Below are positions 1 to 8,650 of a stretch of 47,953 nt of DNA, in pieces (the stretch's first letter is position 1; every line of letters starts with the position of its first letter). The translations under genes and the position numbers were made by a program. Below the pieces are notes generated by a model. The model had not been told where the DNA came from, made no database searches, and saw nothing but the letters and a program-made list of their open reading frames with translations. The DNA lies in the NCBI GenBank assembly GCA_944326525.1, contig CALVEG010000015.1, positions 1 to 47,953 of the forward strand. The letters run 5' to 3'. The stretch comes from Candidatus Gastranaerophilales bacterium. Its GTDB lineage: Bacteria > Cyanobacteriota > Vampirovibrionia > Gastranaerophilales > Gastranaerophilaceae.

Positions 1-6
1 AGAGGG

Positions 7-21
7 GCGGAAAGTGTCCGC
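7..21 (+). promoter_or_regulatory. small hairpin in the rpsJ-rplC spacer
   Basis: GCGGA and TCCGC form a 5-bp stem with a five-base loop, 30 bases before the rplC start. The window opens inside this spacer; rpsJ presumably lies just upstream (inference from the conserved S10 operon order). Confidence 0.35.
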
Positions 22-51
22 ACCAAGTAGGGCGAGCTAGAAAGGTAAAAT

Positions 52-687
52 ATGACACTAGGTGTAATAGGTAAAAAGTTAGGAATGACACAAATTTTTG
101 ACGAACACGGATTAGCAATTCCTGTTACAGTAATCAAAGTTGATGACATTGTTGTTACTCAGGTAAAAACAGTAGAAACCGATGGTTACAATGCGATACA
201 GGTAGGTACGATTTCGGCAAAAGAAAAACACTTAACAAAAGCTCAGTTGGGTCATTTTAAGAAGAATAATCTGGAAAATTACAGACACTTACAAGAATTC
301 AGAGTAGACAATCCATCAGACTACAAAGTAGGTGATAAGATTGAACTTTCTGTATTGGACAATGTAGAAAAAGTAGATGTAACCGGAAAATCAATAGGAA
401 AAGGATTTCAAGGTACAGTAAAACGTTGGAATTTCGGCAGAGGACCGATGGGCCATGGTTCTAAAAACCACAGAGAACCGGGTTCAATCGGAGCAGGTAC
501 AACTCCATCACGTGTAATCAAAGGCAAAAGAATGGCTGGAAACATGGGAAATGAAAGAGTTACAATAACTAAATTAAAATTAGTTAAAGTAGATGCAGAA
601 AAGAATCTTGTATTAATAAAAGGTTCAGTACCTGGCTGCGAAGGTAGATTGGTAACGATTGTACCAACAAGAACAAAATGGAATTAA
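52..687 (+). CDS. rplC: 50S ribosomal protein L3
   Basis: L3 binds domain VI of 23S rRNA near its 3' end, nucleates early 50S assembly and reaches the peptidyl transferase centre. The 211 residues match the usual bacterial length. The start MTLGVIGKKLGMTQIFDE and the central glycine-rich loop FGRGPMGHGSKNHR (about residues 128-141, the extension that reaches the active site) are diagnostic. A purine-rich ribosome binding site (AAAGG) lies a few bases before the ATG. It is the first complete gene of the ribosomal cluster and is followed by rplD after a 93-base spacer. Confidence 0.98.
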   Translation: MTLGVIGKKLGMTQIFDEHGLAIPVTVIKVDDIVVTQVKTVETDGYNAIQVGTISAKEKHLTKAQLGHFKKNNLENYRHLQEFRVDNPSDYKVGDKIELSVLDNVEKVDVTGKSIGKGFQGTVKRWNFGRGPMGHGSKNHREPGSIGAGTTPSRVIKGKRMAGNMGNERVTITKLKLVKVDAEKNLVLIKGSVPGCEGRLVTIVPTRTKWN

Positions 688-780
688 TAACAGAAAAGTT
701 AAAAAAATCCCGAGTTGCCATATAAAACGGCACAAGCCGAAAGGGGTAACAGGCAGTAGATAAGTAAAAAGGAAAACAAA

Positions 781-1407
781 ATGTCAAAAGAAATTTTAAA
801 TACAAACGGAGAAAAATTAGGTGAAATAACTTTAAACGCAGAAGTGTTTGGAGTAGAGCCGAATTTACACGTAATGCATTTAGCATTGAGAAGACAATTA
901 AATAATGCACGTCAAGGTTCAGCTTGTGCTAAAACAAGAGCAGAAGTTTCAGGTGGCGGTAAAAAACCTTGGAAACAAAAAGGAACAGGTCGTGCAAGAG
1001 CAGGTTCATTACGTTCACCATTGTTTGCAGGTGGTGGTGTAATCTTTGGACCAAAACCAAGAAGTTATGCGTTCAACATGCCTCAAAAAGCAAGAAAATT
1101 GGCATTAAGATCTGCATTATCAGCAAGACAAGACAGATTAATTGTTGTAAAAGATTTTTCAACAATAACAGAGCCGAAAACAAAATTAATGGTATCAGCA
1201 TTAAAATCATTAAATGTAGCAGGCAAAGTTTTAGTTGTAGCAGATACACAAGCAGCAGAGAACAAATTTCTTGAACTTTCAGCAAGAAATATTCCGAGCG
1301 TAAAAATGATATTACCTACAAACATAAATGTAAAAGATTTGTTGGAAGCTGATTTTGTCGTAATGACTGAGGCAGCTGTTAAAGATATCACTGAAAGATT
1401 AAGTTAG
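781..1407 (+). CDS. rplD: 50S ribosomal protein L4
   Basis: L4 binds domain I of 23S rRNA and its loop lines the peptide exit tunnel. At 208 residues it has normal length. The tunnel loop is visible as GGGKKPWKQKGTGRARAGS (about residues 58-76), followed by PLFAGGGVIFGPKPR. In E. coli L4 also represses the S10 operon; nothing here shows whether that control exists. An AAGG ribosome binding site precedes the ATG. The spacer upstream contains only a weak 4-bp stem (716-732). Confidence 0.98.
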   Translation: MSKEILNTNGEKLGEITLNAEVFGVEPNLHVMHLALRRQLNNARQGSACAKTRAEVSGGGKKPWKQKGTGRARAGSLRSPLFAGGGVIFGPKPRSYAFNMPQKARKLALRSALSARQDRLIVVKDFSTITEPKTKLMVSALKSLNVAGKVLVVADTQAAENKFLELSARNIPSVKMILPTNINVKDLLEADFVVMTEAAVKDITERLS

Positions 1408-1453
1408 TCATTCAAAAAGAGATATCACTCGAAGAAAGAAAAGGAAATCAAAA

Positions 1454-1762
1454 ATGAGTAAAGACAGAACTAATACAGAAAAATTATACAGCGTAATTAA
1501 GAAGCCTTTAATTACCGAGAAATCAGTAGGTGCAACAACATTAAGTCAATATACATTTGAAGTGGTAAAAGACGCAACAAAAATTGAGATTGCACAAGCA
1601 GTAGAATTAGCTTTTCCAGGAAGAAAAGTTAAAAAAGTGAGAACGGTATATATGCCATCACATTCAAAAAGAATGGGCTATAAATTTGGCAGAACCGATT
1701 CATCTAAAAAAGCCATCGTAACAATCGAAGGCGAACCGATTGAAGAATTAATCGGAGCATAG
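1454..1762 (+). CDS. rplW: 50S ribosomal protein L23
   Basis: L23 sits at the tunnel exit and is the docking site for trigger factor and SRP. The 102-residue product shows the family start region (YSVIKKPLITEKS, about residues 12-24) and the basic FPGRKVKKVRTVYMP segment (about residues 54-68). A GGA-containing ribosome binding site lies before the ATG. Position between rplD and rplB is the conserved order. Confidence 0.97.
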   Translation: MSKDRTNTEKLYSVIKKPLITEKSVGATTLSQYTFEVVKDATKIEIAQAVELAFPGRKVKKVRTVYMPSHSKRMGYKFGRTDSSKKAIVTIEGEPIEELIGA

Positions 1763-1850
1763 TAAGCCGTCAAAAACAAGGCGGAATAAATGGGCGCTAG
1801 GCACAAGTCCATAAAAGTACAAACAAAAGCCAACCAAAGGAGAAAATAAA

Positions 1851-2678
1851 ATGGCAATTAGAAAAATCAATCCGACATCTCCGGGTCAAAGAGGTATGAC
1901 GAAAAGTGATTACCAGGAAGTAACGACATCAATTCCTGAGAAATCATTATTGAAATCATTAAAAAAGACAGCAGGTCGTAATAATACAGGTAGAATCACA
2001 TGCCGTCACAAAGGTGGTGGAGTAAAGAGAACATACCGTGTAATAGATTTTAAACGCGAAAAATTCGGAATACCAGCAACAGTAAAAACAATTGAATATG
2101 ATCCGAACAGAAATGTAAGAATTTCATTAGTATATTACGCAGATGGTGAAAAGAGATATATATTGACACCGGACGGTTTAAATGTAGGTGATGTAGTAGT
2201 ATCAGGTCCGGAAGCACCTGTACAAAACGGAAACGCATTACCTTTAGAATTAATTCCTCTCGGTACAATAGTTCACAATATTGAATTAAACCCAGGCAGA
2301 GGCGGCGTAATGGTTAGATCAGCAGGAAATGCTGCACAAGTAATGGCAAAAGAAGGCAATTACGTAACGATCAAATTACCTTCATCAGAAATGAGAATGG
2401 TAAGAAAAGAATGCATGGCAACAATTGGCGCCTTGGGAAATTCAGAATTTAAGAATATTTCTTTAGGGAAAGCAGGAAGAAAACGTTATATGGGTATCAG
2501 ACCGACAGTACGTGGTGTAACAATGAACCCATGTGATCACCCACACGGTGGTGGTGAAGGAAAAACAGGTCCAGGCGGACATCCGAAGACACCTTGGGGC
2601 AAACCTGCACTTGGTCAGAAGACCAGAAAGAAAGGTAAAGCTTCTGATAAGTTAATAGTTAGAAGAAGAAAGAAATAA
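1851..2678 (+). CDS. rplB: 50S ribosomal protein L2
   Basis: L2 is a primary 23S rRNA binding protein needed for subunit association and peptidyl transferase activity. Its 275 residues fit the family. Diagnostic pieces are [17 protein letters not shown] (about residues 47-63), [14 protein letters not shown], and the C-terminal [14 protein letters not shown] with the conserved histidine (about residue 230), then the basic tail. The ribosome binding site AAAGGAG is strong. Confidence 0.98.
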   Translation: MAIRKINPTSPGQRGMTKSDYQEVTTSIPEKSLLKSLKKTAGRNNTGRITCRHKGGGVKRTYRVIDFKREKFGIPATVKTIEYDPNRNVRISLVYYADGEKRYILTPDGLNVGDVVVSGPEAPVQNGNALPLELIPLGTIVHNIELNPGRGGVMVRSAGNAAQVMAKEGNYVTIKLPSSEMRMVRKECMATIGALGNSEFKNISLGKAGRKRYMGIRPTVRGVTMNPCDHPHGGGEGKTGPGGHPKTPWGKPALGQKTRKKGKASDKLIVRRRKK

Positions 2679-2695
2679 TGTAAGTTAGCTGGAGC

Positions 2696-2720
2696 AAGGC
2701 TTCGCAGAACCCGGAGCCTT
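2696..2720 (+). promoter_or_regulatory. stem-loop in the rplB-rpsS spacer
   Basis: AAGGCT at 2696-2701 pairs with AGCCTT at 2715-2720 around a 13-base loop. No U-run follows, so it is not a classical terminator. It is one of a series of spacer hairpins in this cluster. Confidence 0.4.
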
Positions 2721-2789
2721 CTTCGAAAAAGCGAACGAGCAAAACTCTTAAATAAATATAAAACAAATAAAACAATAAAGGAGAAATTA

Positions 2790-3071
2790 ATGGCACGTTC
2801 ATTAAAAAAAGGTCCATACGTAGAAGAAGCTCTACAAAAGAAAATAGAAAAGATGAATGCAAATTCGGAACATAAAGTAGTCAAGACTTGGTCAAGAGCG
2901 TCAATGATAGTACCGGATATGTTAGGACATACAATCGCGGTACACAACGGCAAGACACATGTTCCGGTATATGTAACAGAGCAGATGATTGGACACAAGT
3001 TGGGTGAATTTGCACCTACAAGAATGTTTAGAGGACATGCAGGCTCTGATAAAACTGCAAAAAGGAAATAG
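2790..3071 (+). CDS. rpsS: 30S ribosomal protein S19
   Basis: S19 sits in the 30S head and contacts the A-site finger region and S13. The 93 residues match the family: [15 protein letters not shown] at the start and the core [27 protein letters not shown], followed by the C-terminal [10 protein letters not shown] strong AAAGGAG ribosome binding site lies 6 bases before the ATG. Confidence 0.98.
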   Translation: MARSLKKGPYVEEALQKKIEKMNANSEHKVVKTWSRASMIVPDMLGHTIAVHNGKTHVPVYVTEQMIGHKLGEFAPTRMFRGHAGSDKTAKRK

Positions 3072-3138
3072 CACGTAATTAATCTCAATAAAAGAGGTTA
3101 ACACAAACGAGTTAGATAAAAACAAAAGGAAAGTAAAA

Positions 3139-3480
3139 ATGGAAGCTAAAGCAAAACAAACCGATATAAAAATGACAGCAAGAAAACTTCGCAGAGTAAT
3201 CAACGAAGTTCGCGGAAAATCTGTCAAAGAAGCTCAGGATATGTTACGTTTTATGCCTTATTTTGCAGCAAGAGTAGTTGAAAAGAACTTGAAAGCTGCA
3301 GTAGCAAATGCACAAGAAAAATACGGAGTAGGCGCAGAATCATTAAAGATATCAGAAATCTTTGCAGATGAAAGTGTAACCTACAAAAGAGCAAGAACAA
3401 GAGCTCAAGGCCGTATGTACAGCAGACTAAAACGTACATCGCACTTAACATTAAAAGTAAGTGACATCGTTAAAAAGTAG
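3139..3480 (+). CDS. rplV: 50S ribosomal protein L22
   Basis: L22 contacts all 23S rRNA domains and its beta hairpin forms, with L4, the narrowest part of the exit tunnel. The 113-residue product has the expected RKLRRVINEVRGKSVKEAQDML segment (about residues 16-37) and the hairpin tip RARTRAQGRMYSRLKRTSHL (about residues 84-103). Its stop is only 24 bases from the rpsC start, among the tighter junctions in the cluster. Confidence 0.97.
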   Translation: MEAKAKQTDIKMTARKLRRVINEVRGKSVKEAQDMLRFMPYFAARVVEKNLKAAVANAQEKYGVGAESLKISEIFADESVTYKRARTRAQGRMYSRLKRTSHLTLKVSDIVKK

Positions 3481-3504
3481 TAGTAAAAGCAAAAGGTATA
3501 AAAT

Positions 3505-4245
3505 ATGGGACAGAAAACACATCCAACCGGATTTAGAGTAGGCATCATCCAAACATGGGCAAGCACATGGTATGCCAAGTTCAAGGATTATCGCTATCTC
3601 GTAAAAGAAGATGACAAGATCAGAAAATTCATCAAGAAGAAATTATACACAGCAGGTGTATCAAAAGTAAAAATAGCAAGAAAGGCACAGAACATTACAA
3701 TAACAGTAGTAACAGCGAAACCTGGTATTGTAGTAGGACGTGGCGGCCAAGGTATTGAAGAACTTAAACAGGATGTTTCTAAATACATTGGCAAACCTGT
3801 AATAATCAACGTAGTAGAAGTAGCAAGAATTGATGTAGATGCACAACTAGTAGCAGAACAAATTGCGCAACAGCTTGAAAAACGTGTAGCTTTCAGAAGA
3901 GCAATGAAACAAGCAATGCAGCGTACAATGAGAGCTGGAGCACAAGGTATCAAAGTTATGGTATCAGGACGTTTAGGTGGTGCAGAAATTGCTCGTTCAG
4001 AATGGGCAAAAGAAGGCAGAATTCCTCTACAGACATTAAGAGCAGATGTAGATTACGGATTTACCGAAGCAGATACGATAATGGGTAAAATTGGTGTTAA
4101 GGTATGGATTTTCAAAGGCGTATTGATGCCAGGTGAAAAAGCAGATCAAAACATCAAATCAAAAAATGAAAAAGGCGGATCAGAAAAAGGAATGAGACGT
4201 CCAAGACGCAACAGAGCAGCAAACACAGAAGCTGCAGGCGAATAA
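3505..4245 (+). CDS. rpsC: 30S ribosomal protein S3
   Basis: S3 forms part of the mRNA entry channel and helps the ribosomal helicase activity. The 246 residues include the start [14 protein letters not shown], the KH domain with [14 protein letters not shown] (about residues 76-89) and the C-terminal GVKVWIFKG (about residues 197-205). A basic C-terminal tail (RRPRRNRA) extends beyond the core, which is common in this family. The ribosome binding site is AAAGG. Confidence 0.98.
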   Translation: MGQKTHPTGFRVGIIQTWASTWYAKFKDYRYLVKEDDKIRKFIKKKLYTAGVSKVKIARKAQNITITVVTAKPGIVVGRGGQGIEELKQDVSKYIGKPVIINVVEVARIDVDAQLVAEQIAQQLEKRVAFRRAMKQAMQRTMRAGAQGIKVMVSGRLGGAEIARSEWAKEGRIPLQTLRADVDYGFTEADTIMGKIGVKVWIFKGVLMPGEKADQNIKSKNEKGGSEKGMRRPRRNRAANTEAAGE

Positions 4246-4280
4246 TAAAAGGTATATAAAAAAATAATAGGAGCAGATAA

Positions 4281-4703
4281 ATGTTACAGCCTAAAAAAAC
4301 TAAATACCGCAAAATGATGAAAGGCAGAATGAAAGGTACTGAAACAAGAGGTACACAACTTGAGTTCGGCGGTTATGCACTACAAGCTGTAGAACCCGGT
4401 TGGATAACCAGCCGTCAGATCGAAGCAGCAAGACGTGCAATGACTCGTGAAATCAAACGTGGCGGTAATGTTTGGATTAAGATATTCCCGGACAAACCGA
4501 TTACGGCGAAACCGGCAGAAACCCGTATGGGATCAGGAAAAGGAAACCTAGAATACTGGGTAGCGGTAGTAAAACCGAACAGAATCCTTTTTGAACTAGA
4601 TTACTTTGACAGAAGTGTTGCAGTACATGCGTTGGAACTAGCAGCTCAAAAGCTTCCTATCAAGGTAAAACTTGTAGAAAAATCACAATCAGAAGCAAAA
4701 TAG
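4281..4703 (+). CDS. rplP: 50S ribosomal protein L16
   Basis: L16 binds near the A-site tRNA and is required for late 50S assembly. The 140-residue product begins [19 protein letters not shown] and carries the conserved [20 protein letters not shown] and [14 protein letters not shown] motifs (the latter about residues 82-95). The ribosome binding site is AGGAG. Confidence 0.98.
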   Translation: MLQPKKTKYRKMMKGRMKGTETRGTQLEFGGYALQAVEPGWITSRQIEAARRAMTREIKRGGNVWIKIFPDKPITAKPAETRMGSGKGNLEYWVAVVKPNRILFELDYFDRSVAVHALELAAQKLPIKVKLVEKSQSEAK

Positions 4704-4748
4704 TCTGAGTGGTTAAGAAATACAAATAACAAAATAAAGGAAATAAAA

Positions 4749-4946
4749 ATGAAATTAGAAGAAATGCGCGAAAAAACAGTAGACGAGCTGAAAAGTGCAA
4801 TAGTAGATTGGAAAAAGGATTTGTTTAATTACAAATTACAGCTTTCAACTCACAAATTAGAAAACACAGCATTGATTTCTAAGACAAAGAAACTAATAGC
4901 TCAAGCAAAAACTGTAATAAAAGAAAAAGAGGTAGCACATGCCTAA
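4749..4946 (+). CDS. rpmC: 50S ribosomal protein L29
   Basis: L29 lies beside L23 at the tunnel exit. The 65-residue helical product shows the family pattern [12 protein letters not shown] near the start and [18 protein letters not shown] in the middle. Its last codons overlap the start of rpsQ by 8 bases in another frame, so the two are probably translationally coupled. Confidence 0.95.
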   Translation: MKLEEMREKTVDELKSAIVDWKKDLFNYKLQLSTHKLENTALISKTKKLIAQAKTVIKEKEVAHA

Positions 4947-5184
4947 GAAAGAAAAACAAGGAATTGTAGTAAGTAACAAAATGGATAAAACGGTAGTAGT
5001 AAGAGTACAAGATTACGAACCGCATCCGAAATACAAAAAAATTATCGAATCAAACAAGCACTACAAAGCACATGATGAAAACAACATCTGCAGCGAAGGC
5101 GATAAGGTAAGAATTATAGAATCAAAACCGAAATCATCAGACAAACGCTGGTCAGTTGTAGAAATTGTAGAAAAAGTAAGATAG
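4939..5184 (+). CDS. rpsQ: 30S ribosomal protein S17
   Basis: S17 is an OB-fold primary binder of 16S rRNA. The 81 residues contain the family signature region [16 protein letters not shown] (about residues 8-23) and the loop [19 protein letters not shown]. The start overlaps rpmC by 8 bases, with GAGG inside rpmC acting as ribosome binding site. Confidence 0.97.
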   Translation: MPKKEKQGIVVSNKMDKTVVVRVQDYEPHPKYKKIIESNKHYKAHDENNICSEGDKVRIIESKPKSSDKRWSVVEIVEKVR

Positions 5185-5198
5185 TTTTTAAAAGGCAG

Positions 5199-5216
5199 CA
5201 TTACCAAGGAGTAATG
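5199..5216 (+). promoter_or_regulatory. stem-loop in the rpsQ-rplN spacer
   Basis: CATTAC (5199-5204) and GTAATG (5211-5216) form a perfect 6-bp stem around CAAGGA. The loop holds an AAGGA ribosome-binding-site-like string, although it is over 50 bases before the rplN start. Confidence 0.4.
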
Positions 5217-5266
5217 AGAGGCCGAATGTAGTAAGCAAAATACTATAAAAGAAAAAGGAAAAAAAA

Positions 5267-5635
5267 ATGATACAACAGGAAACAAGACTAGAAGTAGCAG
5301 ATAATACAGGTGCAAAACAATTGTTATGTATTCGTGTTATGGGCAGTTCTAATAAAAAATTTGCGGCAGTAGGCGATGAAATCGTTGCATCCGTAAAATC
5401 AGCAGCTCCAAACCAAACCGTAAAATCAGGTGAAGTAGTAAGAGCCGTTGTGGTAAGAACAAAAGCTGATATTAAACGCGAAGACGGTTCAGTAATTAGA
5501 TTTGATGAAAACGCAGCCGTAATCATCAACAAAGACGGTAACCCAAGAGGAACACGTGTATTTGGGCCAGTAGCTCGTGAACTTAGAGACAAAGGCTATA
5601 TGAAAATAGTTTCATTAGCACCGGAAGTTATATAA
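5267..5635 (+). CDS. rplN: 50S ribosomal protein L14
   Basis: L14 forms the B8 intersubunit bridge with 16S rRNA. The 122 residues match: [18 protein letters not shown] at the start, then the basic loop around residues 44-56, [13 protein letters not shown] (about residues 97-109) and the terminal [17 protein letters not shown] precedes the ATG. Confidence 0.98.
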   Translation: MIQQETRLEVADNTGAKQLLCIRVMGSSNKKFAAVGDEIVASVKSAAPNQTVKSGEVVRAVVVRTKADIKREDGSVIRFDENAAVIINKDGNPRGTRVFGPVARELRDKGYMKIVSLAPEVI

Positions 5636-5676
5636 AAAGACTAGCAAAACAAGGTCGATAACCAAAATAAAAAGGA

Positions 5677-5707
5677 TTACGCCCGATATAAAAATATCGG
5701 TAACGTA
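5677..5707 (+). promoter_or_regulatory. long stem-loop in the rplN-rplX spacer
   Basis: CCGATAT (5683-5689) and ATATCGG (5694-5700) form a perfect 7-bp stem with an AAAA loop; the flanking TTACG (5677-5681) and CGTAA (5703-5707) extend it after a small internal loop. It ends 9 bases before the rplX ribosome binding site, close enough to affect access to it. Confidence 0.5.
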
Positions 5708-5728
5708 AGAAAAATGGAGAAAAATAAA

Positions 5729-6067
5729 ATGACAGACAAAAATAAAAAAGGCTTGCACGTAAAAAACGGTGATAGAGTAATCGTTTTGTCAGGCAAAGAT
5801 AAAGGAAAAATCGGCAACGTAAAAAAAGCTGATCCTTCAAAGTCAAAAGTGACAGTAGAAGGCGCAAACATGGTGACAAAAGCCCAAAAGCCTCAGCCGA
5901 TGGCAGGAATACAGGGCGGATTAATCAAGCTTGAAGCTCCGATGGATGCATCAAATGTAATGATAGTATGTCCAGCTTGCGAAAAACCGACAAGGATCAA
6001 ACACGAAGTAGTAGACGGTAAAAAAGTCCGTGTTTGTAAAAAATGTGGTGAACAATTAGACGTTTAA
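5729..6067 (+). CDS. rplX: 50S ribosomal protein L24 with C-terminal zinc ribbon
   Basis: L24 initiates 50S assembly. An in-frame ATG exists at 5714, but GGAG at 5716-5719 sits 9 bases before the ATG at 5729, so the latter is the better start and gives 112 residues. The KOW motif is NGDRVIVLSGKDKGKIGNV. The C-terminus carries CPACEKP and CKKCGEQ, a two-CxxC zinc ribbon found in part of the L24 family. Confidence 0.95.
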   Translation: MTDKNKKGLHVKNGDRVIVLSGKDKGKIGNVKKADPSKSKVTVEGANMVTKAQKPQPMAGIQGGLIKLEAPMDASNVMIVCPACEKPTRIKHEVVDGKKVRVCKKCGEQLDV

Positions 6068-6082
6068 TCTTAAAAAGATTAA
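6064..6082 (+). promoter_or_regulatory. stem-loop across the rplX stop codon
   Basis: TTAATCTT (6064-6071) and AAGATTAA (6075-6082) form a perfect 8-bp stem with an AAA loop. The rplX stop codon is in the left arm. The stem is short of GC and no U-run follows, so termination is unlikely. Confidence 0.4.
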
Positions 6083-6110
6083 GTTGTCCAAGAATTAAGG
6101 AAATACGAAA

Positions 6111-6668
6111 ATGACAGTAACAAAAAGCTTAAGAACAAAATACAATGAAGAAGTAAAATCAGCATTGAAAGAGAAGTTCGGCTACAAAAACGAACATGAA
6201 ATTCCGAAACTTCATAAAATCGTGTTGAACATGGGTGTTGGTGAAGCATCACACAACTCAAAAATAGCAGAATCAATTGAAGCTCAATTGACAAAAATTG
6301 CCGGACAAAAAGCGGTTATAACAAAAGCTAAAAAATCTATTGCGACATACAAATTAAGAGAAGGTATGCCGGTAGGTGCAATGGCAACATTGCGTGGTGA
6401 AAGAATGTATGATTTCTTGCAGAAACTAATTTGTATAGTACTTCCTCGTATTCGTGACTTCAGAGGTATAAGCCCGAAATCATTTGATGGCAGAGGAAAC
6501 TACACATTAGGCTTAAAAGAACAAGCTTTATTCCCGGAAATCACATACGAAGAAGTTGATTTGGTAAAAGGTATGAATATATCAATTATCACAACTGCAA
6601 AAACAGATGAAGAAGCAAGAGAATTACTTCATATGTTAGGAATGCCATTCAAAGGCATGAACAAATAG
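6111..6668 (+). CDS. rplE: 50S ribosomal protein L5
   Basis: L5 is part of the 5S rRNA complex and contacts P-site tRNA. The 185-residue product shows [15 protein letters not shown] (about residues 32-46), [21 protein letters not shown] (about residues 71-91) and [20 protein letters not shown] (about residues 116-135), all family landmarks. AAGGAA lies before the ATG. Confidence 0.98.
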   Translation: MTVTKSLRTKYNEEVKSALKEKFGYKNEHEIPKLHKIVLNMGVGEASHNSKIAESIEAQLTKIAGQKAVITKAKKSIATYKLREGMPVGAMATLRGERMYDFLQKLICIVLPRIRDFRGISPKSFDGRGNYTLGLKEQALFPEITYEEVDLVKGMNISIITTAKTDEEARELLHMLGMPFKGMNK

Positions 6669-6683
6669 GATTAAGAATAATCC
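6668..6683 (+). promoter_or_regulatory. stem-loop immediately after rplE
   Basis: GGATTA (6668-6673) and TAATCC (6678-6683) pair perfectly around an AGAA loop; the left arm begins at the last base of the rplE stop codon. Confidence 0.4.
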
Positions 6684-6732
6684 GGAACAAATCCATATAA
6701 AACAATAAAAACAAAGAAAAAAGGAGAAATTC

Positions 6733-6939
6733 ATGGCTAAAAAAGCGATGATAAACAAAGAACTAAGACGCGAAGCATTAGCAGCACAGGGCAAATACCC
6801 GAAAGTAAGACTGCACAACAGATGTTCAATATGCGGCAGACCGCACGGATATCACAGAGATTTCGGTCTTTGCAGAATTTGTTTAAGAAAAATGGCACAT
6901 CAGGGCTTACTCCCAGGTGTAACAAAAGCAAGCTGGTAA
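6733..6939 (+). CDS. rpsN: 30S ribosomal protein S14, short zinc-binding form
   Basis: S14 completes the 30S head. This copy has 68 residues and four cysteines in two CxxC pairs (C31, C34, C47, C50), so it is the short zinc-binding type rather than the roughly 100-residue cysteine-free form usual in photosynthetic cyanobacteria. The C-terminus LPGVTKASW is diagnostic. AAAGGAG is the ribosome binding site. No second rpsN is seen in the window. Confidence 0.96.
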   Translation: MAKKAMINKELRREALAAQGKYPKVRLHNRCSICGRPHGYHRDFGLCRICLRKMAHQGLLPGVTKASW

Positions 6940-7092
6940 GCGAAGTTTGACAAACAATTGCTGTATAATACAGTATTTGTATAAATAAATGTCGGCTAAA
7001 AAAGAAAGCTGATGAATGAACTTTATCCCGGCTAAACTGCTAAAACTCGTCAAGGCGGTAAAATCCGAACCGGACAAAAATTGGTAAGTAGC

Positions 7093-7109
7093 GTCAGAAA
7101 TATTCTGAC
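7093..7109 (+). promoter_or_regulatory. stem-loop before rpsH
   Basis: GTCAGAA (7093-7099) and TTCTGAC (7103-7109) form a 7-bp stem with a three-base loop, close upstream of the rpsH ribosome binding site. In E. coli S8 controls the spc operon by binding mRNA, but that site is in the L5 region; whether this hairpin is related is unknown. The 193-base rpsN-rpsH spacer is one of the two longest in the cluster. Confidence 0.4.
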
Positions 7110-7132
7110 AAAAGTATAAAGGAAGAAAAATT

Positions 7133-7531
7133 ATGTCAATGACAGATCCGATAGCAGATATGCTAACAAGAATCAGAAATGCGAATATGGTATCTCACGA
7201 AAAAGTTGAAATACCTTCATCAAAGCTAAAAGTTGAATTAGCAAAATTATTAAAAGAAGAAGGATTTATCACAGATTACGAAGTAAAAGAAGTTGGTAAA
7301 TTCAAAGTTTTGAGCATAACACTCAAATATGATATGAACAAAAAACCGGTTATTACAAAACTGGAAAGAATCTCAAAACCTGGTTTAAGAAACTATTGTA
7401 AAGCTAAAAACCTTCCAAAAGTATTAGGCGGAATGGGTATTGCAATTGTTTCAACAAGCAAAGGTTTGTTAACAGACAGAAAAGCAAGAAAAGAAAACAT
7501 CGGTGGAGAAGTTCTCTGCTACGTTTACTAA
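7133..7531 (+). CDS. rpsH: 30S ribosomal protein S8
   Basis: S8 is a primary 16S rRNA binder. The 132 residues start [17 protein letters not shown] and end with the family signature [26 protein letters not shown]. The first of two close ATGs is taken because it has the better distance to AAAGGAAG; a start at 7139 would remove two residues. It is the last gene before a terminator. Confidence 0.97.
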   Translation: MSMTDPIADMLTRIRNANMVSHEKVEIPSSKLKVELAKLLKEEGFITDYEVKEVGKFKVLSITLKYDMNKKPVITKLERISKPGLRNYCKAKNLPKVLGGMGIAIVSTSKGLLTDRKARKENIGGEVLCYVY

Positions 7532-7549
7532 TAAATGTATATACAAAAC

Positions 7550-7580
7550 AAAAAGGTGTTCCATTAAGGGACACCTTTTT
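7550..7580 (+). terminator. rho-independent terminator after rpsH
   Basis: A stem AAAAGGTGTTCC / GGGACACCTTTT with an ATTAA loop, continued into a T-run, ends 49 bases after the rpsH stop. It separates rplC-rpsH from rplF-rplR. Confidence 0.85.
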
Positions 7581-7612
7581 AGTATAAACTCTTAAAAAAT
7601 ATTAATAAGCGG

Positions 7613-7641
7613 TTTACAAAGAAAAAACTCTGTGCTAGAGT
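7613..7641 (+). promoter_or_regulatory. promoter of the rplF-ORF-rplR unit
   Basis: TTTACA (7613-7618), a 17-base spacer and TAGAGT (7636-7641) make a good sigma-70-type promoter right after the rpsH terminator. The predicted transcription start is near 7648, where the first leader hairpin begins. Confidence 0.7.
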
Positions 7642-7647
7642 GAGAAA

Positions 7648-7710
7648 GCGGGTGCAATTGGTAGAAAAGCCCGCAGGCAAAATTAAGCCGAAATATTTAA
7701 AGATTTTGCC
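7648..7710 (+). promoter_or_regulatory. structured leader of rplF with two hairpins
   Basis: GCGGG (7648-7652) pairs with CCCGC (7670-7674), and GGCAAAAT (7676-7683) pairs with ATTTTGCC (7703-7710). The first stem would be at the very 5' end of the transcript. A stable 5' end or an r-protein feedback site are possible (inference). Confidence 0.5.
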
Positions 7711-7743
7711 GGAAGTAGTAGATATACCCATAAGGAGAAAATT

Positions 7744-8283
7744 ATGTCACGTATTGGTAAAAAACCGATTGAGATTCCGTCAGGTGTAGAAATCACAATA
7801 GACGGATGCAAAGTTACAGCAAAAGGACCTTTAGGAACAGAAACTGTTACAGTTCGTCCTGAAATTGCAGTGAAAGTAGAAGATAATCATATTATCCTCT
7901 CTAAAGTAGGTACAACAAGAGAAACAGATGCTCTTTACGGATTGTCAAGAACTCTTGTAGCAAACGCAGTACACGGTGTAAAAGAAGGTTTTGAAAAGAA
8001 ACTTGAAATACAAGGTGTAGGTTACCGTGCAAATATGGAAGGTAAAAACCTAAACTTAGCTTTAGGTTATTCACACCCTGTAATAGTAGAACCTCCAGCA
8101 GGAATTACAATTACTGTTGAAGCTAACACAAAAATTAGTGTAAAAGGTTCAAACAAGCAAACTGTTGGTGATGTAGCAGCATTCATCAGATCAAAACGTC
8201 CGCCTGAAGTATATAAAGGTAAAGGTATCAGATATGAAGGCGAATACATCAGACGTAAAGCTGGTAAAGCTGGTAAGAAATAA
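7744..8283 (+). CDS. rplF: 50S ribosomal protein L6
   Basis: L6 lies near the sarcin-ricin loop and the GTPase centre. The 179 residues show MSRIGKKPIEIPSGVE at the start, VQGVGYRANMEGK-like core (GVGYRANMEGKNLNLALGYSHP, middle) and RPPEVYKGKGIRYEGE near the end. AAGGAG is the ribosome binding site. It is first in a separate transcription unit. Confidence 0.98.
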   Translation: MSRIGKKPIEIPSGVEITIDGCKVTAKGPLGTETVTVRPEIAVKVEDNHIILSKVGTTRETDALYGLSRTLVANAVHGVKEGFEKKLEIQGVGYRANMEGKNLNLALGYSHPVIVEPPAGITITVEANTKISVKGSNKQTVGDVAAFIRSKRPPEVYKGKGIRYEGEYIRRKAGKAGKK

Positions 8284-8307
8284 TCTTAGAATTTAGAAAG
8301 CTGATTT

Positions 8308-8640
8308 ATGAAAGTTTTTTTTTCCGGTATTTATGATATTCGTTTTCCATACGGAACAAAAGACGAAGTTATAGAACAAAAAGCAAAAGATGCTCAGGAT
8401 TATATGATAGAACAAGGTTATATAAAACTTGGCAAGTTTAAAATGATGGATGTAGCGGTTAAAGATTCTTTTAAAATCCAAAAAACGGATAAAAAATTAG
8501 CAGATAAAGGAATAAGAATTTCTTCCACAGTTGATAATCCTTGGATTTTATGTGATGTTTTTGATCATATAGACAAATCTTTAGGACAGCAATATGTGGA
8601 CAAAAGCAAGGTAGAATTAGTATTAGACAAACAAGCGTAA
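8308..8640 (+). CDS. unrecognised 110-residue protein inside the spc operon
   Basis: I do not recognise this protein. It lies between rplF (24-base gap) and rplR (59-base gap), on the same strand, where those two genes are normally adjacent. It starts MKVFFSGIYDIRFPYG and is a charged, apparently soluble alpha/beta protein with many lysines and no signal peptide, membrane segment or cysteine-rich motif; the one cysteine is in WILCDVFDH. Its ribosome binding site is weak (AGAAAG) compared with the AAGGAG of its neighbours, so it may be made at a lower level or by coupling to rplF. Its position implies co-expression with ribosomal proteins; a ribosome-associated role is only a guess. Confidence 0.8.
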   Translation: MKVFFSGIYDIRFPYGTKDEVIEQKAKDAQDYMIEQGYIKLGKFKMMDVAVKDSFKIQKTDKKLADKGIRISSTVDNPWILCDVFDHIDKSLGQQYVDKSKVELVLDKQA

Positions 8641-8650
8641 ATGCCAATAT

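Noticed and set aside
584..910. Long antisense frames across the ribosomal and other genes
   Set aside because: They overlap well-supported genes, have low-complexity leucine/phenylalanine-rich translations and no initiation signals.
5714..5728. Upstream ATG of rplX
   Set aside because: The ribosome binding site lies between this ATG and the one at 5729, so 5729 is used.
6947..6985. Promoter in the rpsN-rpsH spacer (TTGACA and TATAAT)
   Set aside because: The two boxes are only 11 bases apart. A TTGCTG-16-TATAAA alternative at 6958-6985 exists but is weak; kept as unproven.
7648..7674. tRNA-like sequence with GCGGG/CCCGC
   Set aside because: No T-loop, anticodon arm or CCA-compatible acceptor; it is a short leader hairpin.
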